Below, piece by piece: positions 39,282 through 47,919 of a DNA stretch of 64,000 nucleotides (position 1 is the first letter of the stretch; the number at the start of each line of letters is the position of its first letter). The notes under the pieces are model-generated. The model did not search any database and had not been told where the DNA came from. It worked only from the letters and a program-made list of their open reading frames with translations. Origin of the DNA: Brevundimonas sp. MYb52. Lineage in GTDB: Bacteria; Pseudomonadota; Alphaproteobacteria; Caulobacterales; Caulobacteraceae. A program made the position numbers and the translations under genes. The stretch is from the NCBI RefSeq assembly GCF_002979535.1, contig NZ_PCPB01000006.1, forward strand, positions 114,690-178,689, in the 5' to 3' direction.

Positions 39282-40256
39282 CTAGTCCTGCGTTGGGCTG
39301 GGCCGGCTCGTATCGCCATAGGTCATGGCCAGGAAGACGTCTTCCAGATCCGGGTCCTCGGTGGCGATGTCCTTGATGGTCACGCCTGCCGCGCGCACCG
39401 CCGCCAGCACCTGCTCGACGCTGGATTCGCCCGTGCGATAGGTGACGACGAAGGCCCCGTGCGGGCGCGACGCGACCTGGAAGCCTTTCAGCACGGGCGG
39501 AACCGCCTGCGGGGTTTCCGGCGTCACCACCACATTGCGGGTGTCCAGACGCTTCAACAGGGTCTGTGTCGGCTCGCAGGCCACGACCTCGCCCCGGTTG
39601 ATGATGGCGATGGTGTCACACAGCTCCTGGGCTTCTTCCAGATAGTGGGTGGTCAGGATGACGGTGACGCCTTCCTCGTTGATCTTGCGCACATAGTCCC
39701 ACAGCTGGCGGCGCAGCTCGACGTCCACCCCCGCCGTCGGCTCGTCCAGGATCAGCACCGGCGGATTGTGCACCAGGGCCTTGGCCACCATCAGGCGGCG
39801 CTTCATGCCGCCGGACAGGGCGCGGACATAGGCGTTGGCCTTGTCCGACAGGCCCAGCGCCGCCAGCAGTTCGTCGGAGCGGCGCTCGTTGGCGGGCACG
39901 CCATAGAAGCCGGCCTGGACCTCCAGCGCCTCGCGCGGGGTGAAGAAGACGTCGGCGACGATCTCCTGCGGCACGACGCCGAGGGCGGCGCGGGCGTCGC
40001 GGGCCTCATGGTCGATGTCGCGGTCCCAGATGCGGACGGTGCCCTCGGACTTGTTCACCACCCCGGCGATGATGTTGATCAGGGTCGACTTGCCGGCGCC
40101 ATTGGGGCCCAGCAGCCCGAACATGGAGCCGCGCGGCACGGTCAGGTCGACGCCGCGCAGGGCCGTCTTGGCCGGCGACTTCTTGTTGCCCGCATAGGTC
40201 TTCTTCAGGCCCCGCACCTCGATGGCGTTGACAGGCAGGGCAGGGGTGTCGGTCAT
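39282..40256 (-). CDS. ABC-2 type exporter ATP-binding protein
   Basis: A 324-residue ATPase. Walker A is GPNGAGKST, the signature is LSGGMKRR, Walker B is LILDEP with the following TAGVD, and the switch His is in TTHYLEEAQ. The C-terminal extension of about 80 residues (NVVVTPETPQAVPPVLKGF to EDPDLEDVFLAMTYGD) is typical of ABC-2/daunorubicin-type exporters. I chose ATG 40256 because family members start near AIEVRGLKKTY. No permease gene is adjacent in either direction, so its partner must be elsewhere. Confidence 0.9.
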   Translation of the reverse strand: MTDTPALPVNAIEVRGLKKTYAGNKKSPAKTALRGVDLTVPRGSMFGLLGPNGAGKSTLINIIAGVVNKSEGTVRIWDRDIDHEARDARAALGVVPQEIVADVFFTPREALEVQAGFYGVPANERRSDELLAALGLSDKANAYVRALSGGMKRRLMVAKALVHNPPVLILDEPTAGVDVELRRQLWDYVRKINEEGVTVILTTHYLEEAQELCDTIAIINRGEVVACEPTQTLLKRLDTRNVVVTPETPQAVPPVLKGFQVASRPHGAFVVTYRTGESSVEQVLAAVRAAGVTIKDIATEDPDLEDVFLAMTYGDTSRPSPTQD

Positions 40257-40373
40257 GCGGGCGTTCACTCGGACGGCGGAAGCGTGCGGCATAGGTAGGG
40301 GGCGCGGCGGCTTTCGCCAAGGCGCTGTTACGTCCGTTTCGGACAAGTGTGCGCGTCTTTATGTAAATGATGC

Positions 40374-40402
40374 TTGACGCGTGTTTCTGTCTTGTCTAGC
40401 CT
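40374..40402 (+). promoter_or_regulatory. Candidate promoter of the small membrane protein gene
   Basis: TTGACG, 17 bases, TAGCCT. The -35 matches the consensus in five positions, and the start codon at 40443 is 40 bases on. A small dyad TTGTC/GACAA lies just after the -10 box (40404-40418), and a GTCCG/CGGAC dyad lies upstream at 40332-40344. Confidence 0.45.
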
Positions 40403-40442
40403 CCTTGTCATAAAGACAACCTGCCTTGATGGAGAGACGCTG

Positions 40443-40748
40443 ATGACCGCCCTGCAAGTCCAGATGAAAAAGCCTCTGACCAAGACTCGCCTGATCGGCT
40501 TTGCGGCGCTCGGCGTCTGCGCCGTCGGCTACACCGGCATGGGTCTGGCCCTGCTGGCGGGCAAGATGGACTATCTGGACATGACCCATGCGGCCCTGCT
40601 GGCCGCCGTCGCCGCCTTGATCGGCGAGATCGGCCTGTGGGTCGGCGCCGGCTGCCTGGGCCTGACCCTGTTCAAGAAGCGCAAGGCCATGCTGGACAAG
40701 CTGTTGGGGCGCTCGCCCAAGCCCGCGACGCCGACCGCCGAAGTTTGA
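40443..40748 (+). CDS. Small inner-membrane protein with two helices, function unknown
   Basis: A 101-residue protein: a basic N terminus (QMKKPLTKTR), one helix (LIGFAALGVCAVGYTGMGLALLAG in parts), a loop, a second helix (HAALLAAVAALIGEIGLWVGAGCLGLTLF in parts) and a basic tail (KKRKAMLDKLLGRSPKP). The positive ends suggest both termini in the cytoplasm. GGAGAG lies eight bases before the ATG and a good promoter lies upstream, so it is probably real and expressed alone. I do not recognise a family. Confidence 0.7.
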   Translation: MTALQVQMKKPLTKTRLIGFAALGVCAVGYTGMGLALLAGKMDYLDMTHAALLAAVAALIGEIGLWVGAGCLGLTLFKKRKAMLDKLLGRSPKPATPTAEV

Positions 40749-40819
40749 CCTCCCAAGTTTGACCAAAGGGGCCGGTCCGCCTAGGAACGGCGCAAGCCTT
40801 CCAGACCGGACCGGACCCC

Positions 40820-41056
40820 ATGCCTCCCCGCCATACCGACGCCGTCATCCCCGCCCCTGAAGAGATCGTCGTGCCGACGAAACGTGTCGCCTGCGACGGC
40901 GGCGGCGTCCTCGGTCACCCGCTGGTCTATCTGGAGATGGGCGACGAGGACTCGGTCGAGTGTGGCTATTGTGACCGCCGCTTCGTCCTGTCGGCGCATT
41001 CGCACCCGGAAAACGAATACCTCGACCCGGCGGCCCGCCCGCCCGAGGCCCACTGA
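40820..41056 (+). CDS. CHCC zinc-finger protein (NDUFS6-like)
   Basis: A 78-residue protein with the zinc-finger C25-x7-H33-x14-C48-x2-C51 (ACDGGGVLGH, VECGYCDRRF). This is the PF10276 family, which includes the mitochondrial complex I subunit NDUFS6 and its alphaproteobacterial equivalents. A complex I role is inferred from the family; the nuo genes are not in this window. Three bases separate it from the VOC gene, so the two are co-transcribed. A ten-base direct repeat, AAGTTTGACC, lies in the gap upstream (40742-40766). Confidence 0.9.
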   Translation: MPPRHTDAVIPAPEEIVVPTKRVACDGGGVLGHPLVYLEMGDEDSVECGYCDRRFVLSAHSHPENEYLDPAARPPEAH

Positions 41057-41059
41057 GCG

Positions 41060-41500
41060 ATGCGCTATCTGCACACCATGGTCCGCGTGAAGGACCTGGA
41101 GGCGTCGCTGCACTTCTATCGTGACCTGCTGGGCCTGGTGCAGACGCGCCGGATGGACAGCGAGGCCGGGCGTTTCAGCCTGATCTATCTGGCCGCGCCG
41201 CAGGATACCGCGCGCGCCGAGGCGGAAAAATCGCCGGAGGTCGAGCTGACCTTCAACTGGGACCCTGAGGACTATCAGGGCGGCCGCAACTTCGGCCACC
41301 TGGCCTTTGAGGTCGAGGATATCTACGCCGCCTGCCAGCGTCTGATGGACGGCGGGGTGGTGATCAACCGCCCGCCGCGTGACGGCCACATGGCCTTCGT
41401 CCGCTCGCCCGACGGCATCTCGATCGAGTTGCTGCAAGGCGGCGAGCGTCTGGCCCCGGCCGAGCCCTGGGCCTCCATGCCCAACGTCGGGGCCTGGTGA
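41060..41500 (+). CDS. VOC family protein, glyoxalase I-like
   Basis: A 146-residue metal-binding protein of the vicinal-oxygen-chelate family. The N-terminal unit RYLHTMVRVKDLEASLHFYRDLLG and the C-terminal unit FGHLAFEVEDIYAACQRL with SPDGISIELLQ (landmarks: HTMVRVKDLEASLHFY, GHLAFEVEDIY) supply the usual His and Glu ligands of lactoylglutathione lyase. It could detoxify methylglyoxal, although the extra C-terminal tail LAPAEPWASMPNVGAW is not typical. It sits in a tight three-gene unit with the zinc-finger gene and the following lipoprotein. Confidence 0.85.
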   Translation: MRYLHTMVRVKDLEASLHFYRDLLGLVQTRRMDSEAGRFSLIYLAAPQDTARAEAEKSPEVELTFNWDPEDYQGGRNFGHLAFEVEDIYAACQRLMDGGVVINRPPRDGHMAFVRSPDGISIELLQGGERLAPAEPWASMPNVGAW

Positions 41501-41501
41501 T

Positions 41502-42119
41502 TTGACGTCTCAGCGCCTGATCGTCCTGCTGGCCGCCACCGCCGTTTTGGCCGGTTGCGCCTCGGTGACCGAGACCAATCCGGCGCGGACGGCCACCGAC
41601 ATGCTTCTGGTCAACCGCGCCGCCGACCGCGCGGTCGAGGGCCTGACCCTGCCCATTCCGCAAGGGGCGCGCGTCTTCGTCGACGAGACCTATTTCCAGG
41701 CCGAGAACGCCCGCTATGCGCTGAGCGCCATCCGCGCCGCCCTGTCGGACGCCGGCTACGCCATCAGCCGAGACCGCGACAGCGCCGACGCCATCTTCGA
41801 GGTCCGCGCCGGCGCCCTGTCGCTGGAGCAGATGCGCCGCGTCTTCGGCATTCCCGACATGCGGGTGCCGATCAACGAGACGCTGAACGTCGTCTCCATC
41901 CCCGAGTTGTCGATCTATTCCAACCGCGACCGCATGGGCGTGGCCGAGTTTTCGGGCTTCCTCTACGACGGCCGCACGGGTCTGCCCCTGGGCGCCGTCA
42001 CGCCGATGATCGGCCAGTACAAGATCCGCAGTCACAAGGCCCTGATGGTCGTGACCTGGGGCCAGCAACTGGCCCAGCCAGGCGAGCGCGATCCGGGTTC
42101 CAGCTGGAAAGAGTTCTGA
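41502..42119 (+). CDS. Lipoprotein of unknown function (possibly DUF6655-like)
   Basis: A 205-residue protein starting at TTG 41502, one base after the VOC stop. The signal SQRLIVLLAATAVLAGC ends in the lipobox LAGC. The mature part begins TNPARTATDMLLVNRAADRAVEG and continues with a mixed alpha-beta region (ARVFVDETYFQAENARYALS). The repeated wording TATDMLLVNRAADRAV with a later DETYF resembles DUF6655 lipoproteins, a tentative match from memory. It probably sits in a membrane facing the periplasm and is co-transcribed with the VOC gene. Confidence 0.75.
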   Translation: MTSQRLIVLLAATAVLAGCASVTETNPARTATDMLLVNRAADRAVEGLTLPIPQGARVFVDETYFQAENARYALSAIRAALSDAGYAISRDRDSADAIFEVRAGALSLEQMRRVFGIPDMRVPINETLNVVSIPELSIYSNRDRMGVAEFSGFLYDGRTGLPLGAVTPMIGQYKIRSHKALMVVTWGQQLAQPGERDPGSSWKEF

Positions 42120-42202
42120 GGCTTTCGTCAGCCTGCGGAGGCGTGTTAGGGCACGGGTGAGCATAAGTCCGTCCTCTCGTCGTCGCCGCCAAAGAGCCGC
42201 CC

Positions 42203-42877
42203 TTGTCCTTCTTCCACGCCGGTCCCGCGCCGAAAGGCCTCGGCCCTCGACCCGGCGCCCTGCGCGACGGCCTGGGCCTGCAGGCAGGTATGAAGGTCGG
42301 TCTGTTCGGCGGCTCCTTCAATCCGGCCCATGACGGCCACGCCCATGTGGCTGAGACGGCGATGCGGCGTCTGGACCTGGACCGGGTGGTCTGGCTGGTC
42401 TCGCCGCAGAACCCGCTGAAGTCGAACCACGAGACGGCGCCCCTGGCGGAACGCATGGCCTCGGCCCGGGCCGTCGCCGCCACCGTCGGCCCGGCCATGA
42501 TCGTCTCGGATTTCGAGACCCGCGCGGGGGTGCAATGGACCGTCGACACCCTGCGCCTGCTCAAGGCCCGCTATCCCGGCGTCCAGTTCGTCTGGTTGAT
42601 GGGGTCGGACAATCTGGCCAGCTTCCATCGCTGGCGGGGCTGGACGGACATCATGCATCTGATGCCGGTGGCGGTGATCGCCCGGCCCGGCAGCCAGTTG
42701 GACAGCCGCACGGCGCCCGCCGCCTCGCGCTACGCCCGGTTCCGCATTCCGGCCCCCAGGGCGGGCCTGCTGCCCAGCCTGGCGGCGCCGGCCTGGACCT
42801 ATCTGACGGCGCCGTTGAATCCGCGATCGTCCACGGCGATTCGGCGGGGCGAGGCGCCGAATCGCGGCGATGGGTGA
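42203..42877 (+). CDS. nadD: Nicotinate-nucleotide adenylyltransferase NadD
   Basis: A 224-residue enzyme that forms deamido-NAD from nicotinate mononucleotide and ATP. The nucleotidyltransferase motif is GLFGGSFNPAHDGHAH, and the later motif is in WLMGSDNLASFHRWRGW. TTG 42203 adds 29 residues before the conserved core; I keep it because codons 1-29 have the strong third-position G+C of true coding. ATG 42290, with AGG just upstream, is the alternative. It opens the run nadD-rsfS-rlmH-M23-ctpA-yibQ. Confidence 0.92.
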   Translation: MSFFHAGPAPKGLGPRPGALRDGLGLQAGMKVGLFGGSFNPAHDGHAHVAETAMRRLDLDRVVWLVSPQNPLKSNHETAPLAERMASARAVAATVGPAMIVSDFETRAGVQWTVDTLRLLKARYPGVQFVWLMGSDNLASFHRWRGWTDIMHLMPVAVIARPGSQLDSRTAPAASRYARFRIPAPRAGLLPSLAAPAWTYLTAPLNPRSSTAIRRGEAPNRGDG

Positions 42878-42993
42878 CCTTTCGGCCGGAACGTGCTAGG
42901 TTGCCCCTTTAGTAATCTCCCCGGAGCCCTCCGCTGACCCCCTCGCCCGCGCACGATGCGCAAGACGCCGCCGTTTCCAACGCGGCCCACGAA

Positions 42994-43422
42994 ATGGACC
43001 CGATGGATTCCGTCCATTCCGAAGACGGTCAAGCCGAAGGCCCCAGTACCGCCGATCAAGCCCCGCTTCCGGTTGGCCTGACCGAGTTGGAACGCGCCGT
43101 CATCGCCAAGCTTGACGACGATAAGGCCCTCGACATGGTCCTGATCGACCTGCGCGGCAAAAGCCCGATGTCCGACGCCATGATCGTGGCCTCGGGTCGG
43201 TCGAACCGTCACGTCGGCGCCCTGGCCGACCACCTGCTGCGCCTGTTCAAGGAAATGGGCCTGGGCAAGGTCAAGGTCGAGGGTCTGCCTCACTGTGACT
43301 GGGTGCTGCTGGATGCGGGCGACGTCATCGTCCACCTGTTCCGCCCCGAAGTGCGCACCTTCTACAACATCGAGAAGATCTGGGCCGTCGACAGCGCCCA
43401 CCGCGGCGCCGGCGCCGCCTGA
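42994..43422 (+). CDS. rsfS: Ribosome silencing factor RsfS
   Basis: A 142-residue factor that binds uL14 on the 50S subunit and blocks subunit joining in starvation. The core LDDDKALDMVLIDLRGKSPM, ASGRSNRHV and VEGLPHCDWVLLDAGDVIVHLF (landmarks split) is complete, with RTFYNIEKIWA at the end. The frame stays open with coding-like codons to a CTG at 42934 that has GGAG eight bases upstream, so translation might start there and add 20 residues. It precedes rlmH by 21 bases. Confidence 0.93.
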   Translation: MDPMDSVHSEDGQAEGPSTADQAPLPVGLTELERAVIAKLDDDKALDMVLIDLRGKSPMSDAMIVASGRSNRHVGALADHLLRLFKEMGLGKVKVEGLPHCDWVLLDAGDVIVHLFRPEVRTFYNIEKIWAVDSAHRGAGAA

Positions 43423-43443
43423 TCTCTGGACTGAGCTGACTCC

Positions 43444-43908
43444 ATGAAGCTGGCGATCGCGGCCATCGGCAAGCCGGGCCGCGGTCCCGAGGCCGCTCTG
43501 GCCGACGACTACGCCCGGCGGGCGACCCTGGCGGGTCGTCCGTTGGGGCTGGGTCCGCTCGAACTGCTGGACCTCGAACCCCGCAAATCCGGCAAGGCCC
43601 CCGAGGCCGAACTGATCCTGGCCGCTGCCGAGGGCGCGCATCTGATCGCCTGCGACGAGCGGGGCAAGACCTATTCCTCACGCGCCTTCGCCGACCACAT
43701 CGCCAACTTGCGCGACCAGGGCGAGCGCCGTCTGGTCTTCGCTATCGGCGGGGCCGACGGGCTGGACCCCAGCGTTCGCGCCGCGGCCCGTTCGACCCTG
43801 GCCTTCGGGCCCCAGACCTGGCCCCACGCCCTGGCCCGCGCCATGCTGGCGGAGCAGCTTTACCGCGCCGTGACCATCCTGTCCGGCTCCCCCTATCACC
43901 GCGACTGA
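43444..43908 (+). CDS. rlmH: 23S rRNA pseudouridine-1915 methyltransferase RlmH
   Basis: A 154-residue SPOUT-fold enzyme that methylates pseudouridine 1915 of 23S rRNA on assembled ribosomes. It has the knot motifs LIACDERGKTYSSRAFA and VFAIGGADGLDP, and the end LAEQLYRAVTILSGSPYHR is the family's C-terminal signature. It follows rsfS, and its TGA overlaps the ATG of the M23 gene by one base, so both are coupled. Confidence 0.95.
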   Translation: MKLAIAAIGKPGRGPEAALADDYARRATLAGRPLGLGPLELLDLEPRKSGKAPEAELILAAAEGAHLIACDERGKTYSSRAFADHIANLRDQGERRLVFAIGGADGLDPSVRAAARSTLAFGPQTWPHALARAMLAEQLYRAVTILSGSPYHRD

Positions 43909-45002
43909 TGCGCCGGGGGGCGGGGCTTCTTCTTCTGTCGTCGGGGCTGGCGTTGCTGCTGGCGGGTCCGGCGTCGAGCCAGCGCGCGGCTGCGCCCAGT
44001 CCTGAACTGACCCGGCTTCAGGCTGAGTATCGCGACGAGACCGCGCGCGCCCGTCGCCTGCGCGCCGAAGCCGCCGCCGCCGGAGACGAGGTCGTCGATC
44101 TGGATCGTCAGTTGGCCGAACTGCGCCGGGCCGAGGCGGCGGACGATGTGCAGATGGAATCCCAGCGCGCCCGTCTCAAGGAACTGGGCGACCGCGAAGC
44201 GGCTCTGGTCGCCTCGCTTTCCCGCGAGCGCGCCAGTCAGGGCCGCCTGCTGTCGGCCTTGCAGATGATGAGCCGCAAACCGCCGCCGCCCCTGCTGATC
44301 CCGGCGGACAAGGCAGTCGACACGGTGCGCGCCTCCATCCTGATCCGCGCCATGACGCCCGAGTTGCAGGACCGGGCCAAGGCCCTGGTCGAGCGCCAGG
44401 CCGAGGTCATCCGCATCCGTCGTCTCGCCGCCCTGTCCAGCGAGCGCCTGTTCACTGTCGAGAGCGCCCAGGGCGACCGCCGCGCCGAGATCGAGAGCCT
44501 GTCGGCGCGCAAGGTCGCGCTACGCGCGGTCCTGCGCGCCGAGGCCGCCCGCGCCGAACGCGCCACCCGGTCGCTGGAGGCCCGCATCCGCGAACTCGGC
44601 GGGCAGGCGCCGGTCATCGCCGACGCCGTGGTCGAGGCGCCTGCCGCCCGTCTGCCCGCCGGGCGCAGTCGCCTGACCGCGCCGGTGCAGGGCGCGCCGT
44701 CGCAGCGCTTTGGCGGCGGCTCCAGCGGCTGGCGCTGGCGTTCCAGCCACGAGGTCATCGCTGCGCCTGCGCCCGCTCGCGTCGCCTATGCCGGACCGTT
44801 GAAGGAATGGGGCGAGGTGGTCATTCTGGATCTCGGGCCCGGCTGGCGCGTGGTCGTGGCCGGGCTGGATCAGCTGTCGGTCGACACCGGCCAGCGCGTC
44901 GCCGACGGTCAGGCCCTGGGCCGCACCGGCGAGGACGGCGAGGCCTATTTCGAGCTGCGTCGCGACGAACGCCCCATCGACCCCGCCCCCTGGCTGCAGT
45001 AG
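43908..45002 (+). CDS. EnvC-like murein hydrolase activator with degenerate LytM domain
   Basis: A 364-residue periplasmic protein: signal peptide (RRGAGLLLLSSGLALLLAG), a long coiled coil (about 30-235, with EYRDETARARRLRAEAA and LKELGDREAALVASL as examples) and a C-terminal M23/LytM fold. The zinc motifs HxxxD and HxH are missing (RSSHEVIAAPAPARVAYAG, LGPGWRVVVAGLDQL), so it should activate cell-wall amidases without being a peptidase, as EnvC does. It lies between rlmH and ctpA, the usual alphaproteobacterial order. Confidence 0.9.
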   Translation: MRRGAGLLLLSSGLALLLAGPASSQRAAAPSPELTRLQAEYRDETARARRLRAEAAAAGDEVVDLDRQLAELRRAEAADDVQMESQRARLKELGDREAALVASLSRERASQGRLLSALQMMSRKPPPPLLIPADKAVDTVRASILIRAMTPELQDRAKALVERQAEVIRIRRLAALSSERLFTVESAQGDRRAEIESLSARKVALRAVLRAEAARAERATRSLEARIRELGGQAPVIADAVVEAPAARLPAGRSRLTAPVQGAPSQRFGGGSSGWRWRSSHEVIAAPAPARVAYAGPLKEWGEVVILDLGPGWRVVVAGLDQLSVDTGQRVADGQALGRTGEDGEAYFELRRDERPIDPAPWLQ

Positions 45003-45137
45003 CCGCCATAAACGCGCGAAAGTCCTTTCAAATCCGCGCCGAGGCTGATTGTATCGGCGCATCTGACGTTGGCGTTCCGAATGCCTGCGCCTCCCTGGAC
45101 GACCGGAGCCCGCGCGGGTCCGATGGAAAGACACCGA

Positions 45138-46523
45138 ATGCGTAAACTGCTTCTCATCGGTTGCGCCGCCCTGGCTCTGGGCGGATCGGCCGCGGCTGTC
45201 GCCAGCCAGACCCCGCGCAACGAGACCTTCCGCATGCTTCAGATGTTCGGCGATGTCCTGGGCATCGTCGAGCAGGCCTATGTGGTGCCGGTCGACAACA
45301 AGAAGCTGATCGAGGCGGCGCTGTCAGGGATGATGACGGCGCTGGACCCGCACTCCAACTATCTGCCGCCTAAGTCCTATGGCGACCTGCGCGAGCGGAC
45401 GACGGGCGAATATTCCGGCGTCGGCCTGACCATCACGTCCGAGGGCGGTCTGGTGAAGGTCATCTCGCCGATGGACGACAGCCCGGCCGGTCGCGCCGGG
45501 GTCCAGGCGGGCGACGTCATCAGCGCCATCGACGGTCAGAACGCGGCTGGCCTGACCGTGTCCGAAGTCTCCGAGAAACTGCGCGGGGCCATCGGCGCCA
45601 GCGTCACCGTCACCTTCCTGCGCGACGGCGAGGAGCCGCGCGAAGTGGTCCTTGTGCGCGAGGTCATCAAGGTCGAGTCCGTCACCGGCCGTCTGGAAGG
45701 CGACTTCGGCTATCTGCGCATCTCGACCTTCAACGAGAACACCGGCCGCGAACTGACCGAGACCATCGAGCGGCTGAAGCGCGAGAAGCCCGGCCTCAAG
45801 GGCTTTGTCCTGGATCTGCGTAACAACGGCGGCGGCCTGCTGAACGCCGCCATCGATGTGTCGGACGCCTTCCTGGAACGCGGCGAGATCGTCAGCCAGC
45901 GCGGCCGCAAGCCTGACGACATCGAACGCTATGCGGCCAAGCCGGGCGACCTCACCGGCGGCCTGCCCCTGGTGGTGCTGATCAACTACGGCTCGGCCTC
46001 GGCCTCGGAAATCGTGGCCGGCGCCCTGAAGGATCAGGAGCGGGCGACGGTCGTCGGCCTGACCAGCTTCGGCAAGGGGTCGGTGCAGACGGTCATCCCG
46101 CTGCGCGGGGGGCAGGACGGCGCCCTGTCGATCACCACGGCGCGCTACTACACGCCCTCGGGGCGCTCGATCCAGAAGATCGGCATCGAGCCGGATCTGG
46201 AGGTGGCGCGTTCCGAGGCCGAGGCCCGCATCGTCTCGCGCTCCAGCTTCATCTATTCCGAAGCCGCCTACGCCACGGCGCTGGACTCTTCCATCGGCGC
46301 CGAACGCAAGGGGCCGCATGTCCCGCACGAAGCTCCCGGCAAGGACTTCGACAAGACCAAGGACTACCAACTGCAGCGCGCCTTGGATGTGCTGCGTGCG
46401 GGCGGCGACCTGACCAGGCTGGCCGCCGCGCCGGATACGATCGTGGTCACCGCGCCGGGAAGCAAGCCGGTCGAAACCGCAGAGGCCGATACCGATACGC
46501 CGGACGAGGCAACTCCGGACTGA
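45138..46523 (+). CDS. C-terminal processing protease (S41, CtpA type)
   Basis: A 461-residue periplasmic protease: signal peptide (RKLLLIGCAALALGGSAAAVA), an N-terminal helical part, a PDZ domain (about 85-165, GVGLTITSEGGLVKV) and the S41 core. The Ser/Lys dyad is S288 in GSASASE and K313 in SFGKGSVQ, with the standard spacing of 25. It trims or degrades envelope proteins, and in relatives also regulates murein hydrolases, which suits its place after envC. ATG 45123 is a possible alternative start. The C-terminal 60 residues are acidic and disordered-looking. Confidence 0.94.
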   Translation: MRKLLLIGCAALALGGSAAAVASQTPRNETFRMLQMFGDVLGIVEQAYVVPVDNKKLIEAALSGMMTALDPHSNYLPPKSYGDLRERTTGEYSGVGLTITSEGGLVKVISPMDDSPAGRAGVQAGDVISAIDGQNAAGLTVSEVSEKLRGAIGASVTVTFLRDGEEPREVVLVREVIKVESVTGRLEGDFGYLRISTFNENTGRELTETIERLKREKPGLKGFVLDLRNNGGGLLNAAIDVSDAFLERGEIVSQRGRKPDDIERYAAKPGDLTGGLPLVVLINYGSASASEIVAGALKDQERATVVGLTSFGKGSVQTVIPLRGGQDGALSITTARYYTPSGRSIQKIGIEPDLEVARSEAEARIVSRSSFIYSEAAYATALDSSIGAERKGPHVPHEAPGKDFDKTKDYQLQRALDVLRAGGDLTRLAAAPDTIVVTAPGSKPVETAEADTDTPDEATPD

Positions 46524-46620
46524 TCCCATCCGGCCCGATCCGGGGGAGGGCGTCAACGTGGTGAATGGACCGTTAGGGTTTCTTAACCGGCGCTGGGGAT
46601 AAGTGGAGGCGAGGGGAACC

Positions 46621-47868
46621 GTGTCGCGCGGTTCCCCGCCCCGTCACCGTCGTTCGAGCGCCGCCCTGTCCATGTTCGCCAAGCGCCAGTCCGCTCTCGC
46701 CGCCGCCGCCGGTCTGCCGCCGGAGGACCGCTCGCGCCTGAGCCTCGACGCCGTCCTGGCGACGTTGAAGAAGCCGCCGGTCGCTGTGGGCGCAGCGGCT
46801 GCCTTCGTTCTGGCCGCCGGGGTTCTGTTCGTGGCGGTCCTGGGCGACCCGCGCGCGGGCGCGCCCTCCGCCCGCGTGGCCTTGCAGCGCCCGACCGTGA
46901 CCGAGACCGCGCCGACCGGCGCCGACGCCTTCGCCATGAGCGGGCTGGACCTCTATCAGGATCTGAGCGATCCGTCCCTGCTGGACCCCAATGGCGCCGC
47001 TGGCGGCGAGGCGCTGATCACCCTGCCGGACGGCGCCAGCGTGGCGGGCGGTTCGGCCATCGCCGCCCCGGTGCGTGCGCCCTCGAATCCCCTGCCCAAG
47101 GCCCCGATTGCGGGCCTGTTCTCGCCCGGCCCCAACGGTCCCCTGCCGCGCATCGCGCCGGACGGCCGCGTCCCGGCCCAGGCCTATGCCCGCCCCTTCC
47201 GTTCGAACGGCAAGCCCATGGTGTCGCTGGTCGTCGGCGGCCTGGGCCTGAACGCCGTCACCACCCGCGCCGCCATCGAGCGTCTGCCCGCCGAGGTCAC
47301 CCTCAGCTTCGTCCCCTACGCCGAGGGTCTGCAGGCCTGGATCGACATGGCTCGCGCCCAGGGCCACGAGGTGATGATCGAACTGCCGATGGAGCCGACC
47401 GGCTATCCCGACAACGATCCCGGCCCCTACACCCTGCTGAGCAGCGGCGGCGCTGACGACGTCGAGGCCAAGCTGGACTGGCTGCTGGGCCGCGCGACGG
47501 GCTATTTCGGCGTGACCAACTATCTGGGCGACCGCTTTGCGACCTCGGACGAGGGCATGGGCGCCATGCTGGGCGTGCTGCGCCAGCGCGGCGTCGCTTT
47601 CCTCGACGACGGCTCCATGCGCAGGAAGCCCGGCGCCTTCGCCCGCGCCAGCGCCGACCGCATCATCGACGAGCAGCAGAGCCCCGCCGCCATCATGGGG
47701 CAGTTGAACGCTCTGGAAGCCGCCGCCAAGACGCGCGGCGCGGCGCTCGGAACGGGCTTCAGCTATCCCGTCACCGTCGAAGCCGCCGCCCGCTGGACGG
47801 CCGGCCTCGAAGCGCGCGGCCTGCAACTGGCCCCGGCCTCGGCCATGACCCGGCGTCCGGGGCGGTAA
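46621..47868 (+). CDS. Divergent polysaccharide deacetylase family protein (YibQ/DUF610)
   Basis: A 415-residue protein anchored by one membrane helix (about 60-80, VGAAAAFVLAAGVLFVAVLG), with a proline/alanine-rich linker and a C-terminal NodB-like domain beginning KPMVSLVVGGLGLNAVTTRAAI. The segment PAEVTLSFVPYAEGLQAWIDMARAQGHEVMIELPMEP is the family core (landmarks FVPYAEGL and GHEVMIELPMEP). GTG 46621 is chosen for the AGGGGA just before it. Such proteins follow envC-ctpA in most proteobacteria and are thought to act on the cell wall. Confidence 0.9.
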   Translation: MSRGSPPRHRRSSAALSMFAKRQSALAAAAGLPPEDRSRLSLDAVLATLKKPPVAVGAAAAFVLAAGVLFVAVLGDPRAGAPSARVALQRPTVTETAPTGADAFAMSGLDLYQDLSDPSLLDPNGAAGGEALITLPDGASVAGGSAIAAPVRAPSNPLPKAPIAGLFSPGPNGPLPRIAPDGRVPAQAYARPFRSNGKPMVSLVVGGLGLNAVTTRAAIERLPAEVTLSFVPYAEGLQAWIDMARAQGHEVMIELPMEPTGYPDNDPGPYTLLSSGGADDVEAKLDWLLGRATGYFGVTNYLGDRFATSDEGMGAMLGVLRQRGVAFLDDGSMRRKPGAFARASADRIIDEQQSPAAIMGQLNALEAAAKTRGAALGTGFSYPVTVEAAARWTAGLEARGLQLAPASAMTRRPGR

Positions 47869-47879
47869 CGTCCGCGAAG

Positions 47880-47909
47880 GCGGTGCGGCCCGTCGAGGGC
47901 CGCGCCGCA
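47880..47909. terminator. Hairpin between yibQ and the convergent amidohydrolase gene
   Basis: GCGGTGCGGCCC, loop GTCGA, GGGCCGCGCCGC. The stem has twelve pairs with one wobble. It lies 12 bases from one stop and 10 from the other and can serve both. Confidence 0.6.
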
Positions 47910-47919
47910 TTCATTTGGC

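Noticed and set aside
40742..40766. Tandem AAGTTTGACC as a possible regulatory direct repeat
   Set aside because: Only two copies, one inside the end of a gene; chance duplication is as likely.
46560..46590. Possible CtrA site (TTAG...TTAA) before the yibQ gene
   Set aside because: The half-site spacing is six and one half-site is mismatched, so it does not meet the TTAA-N7-TTAA pattern.
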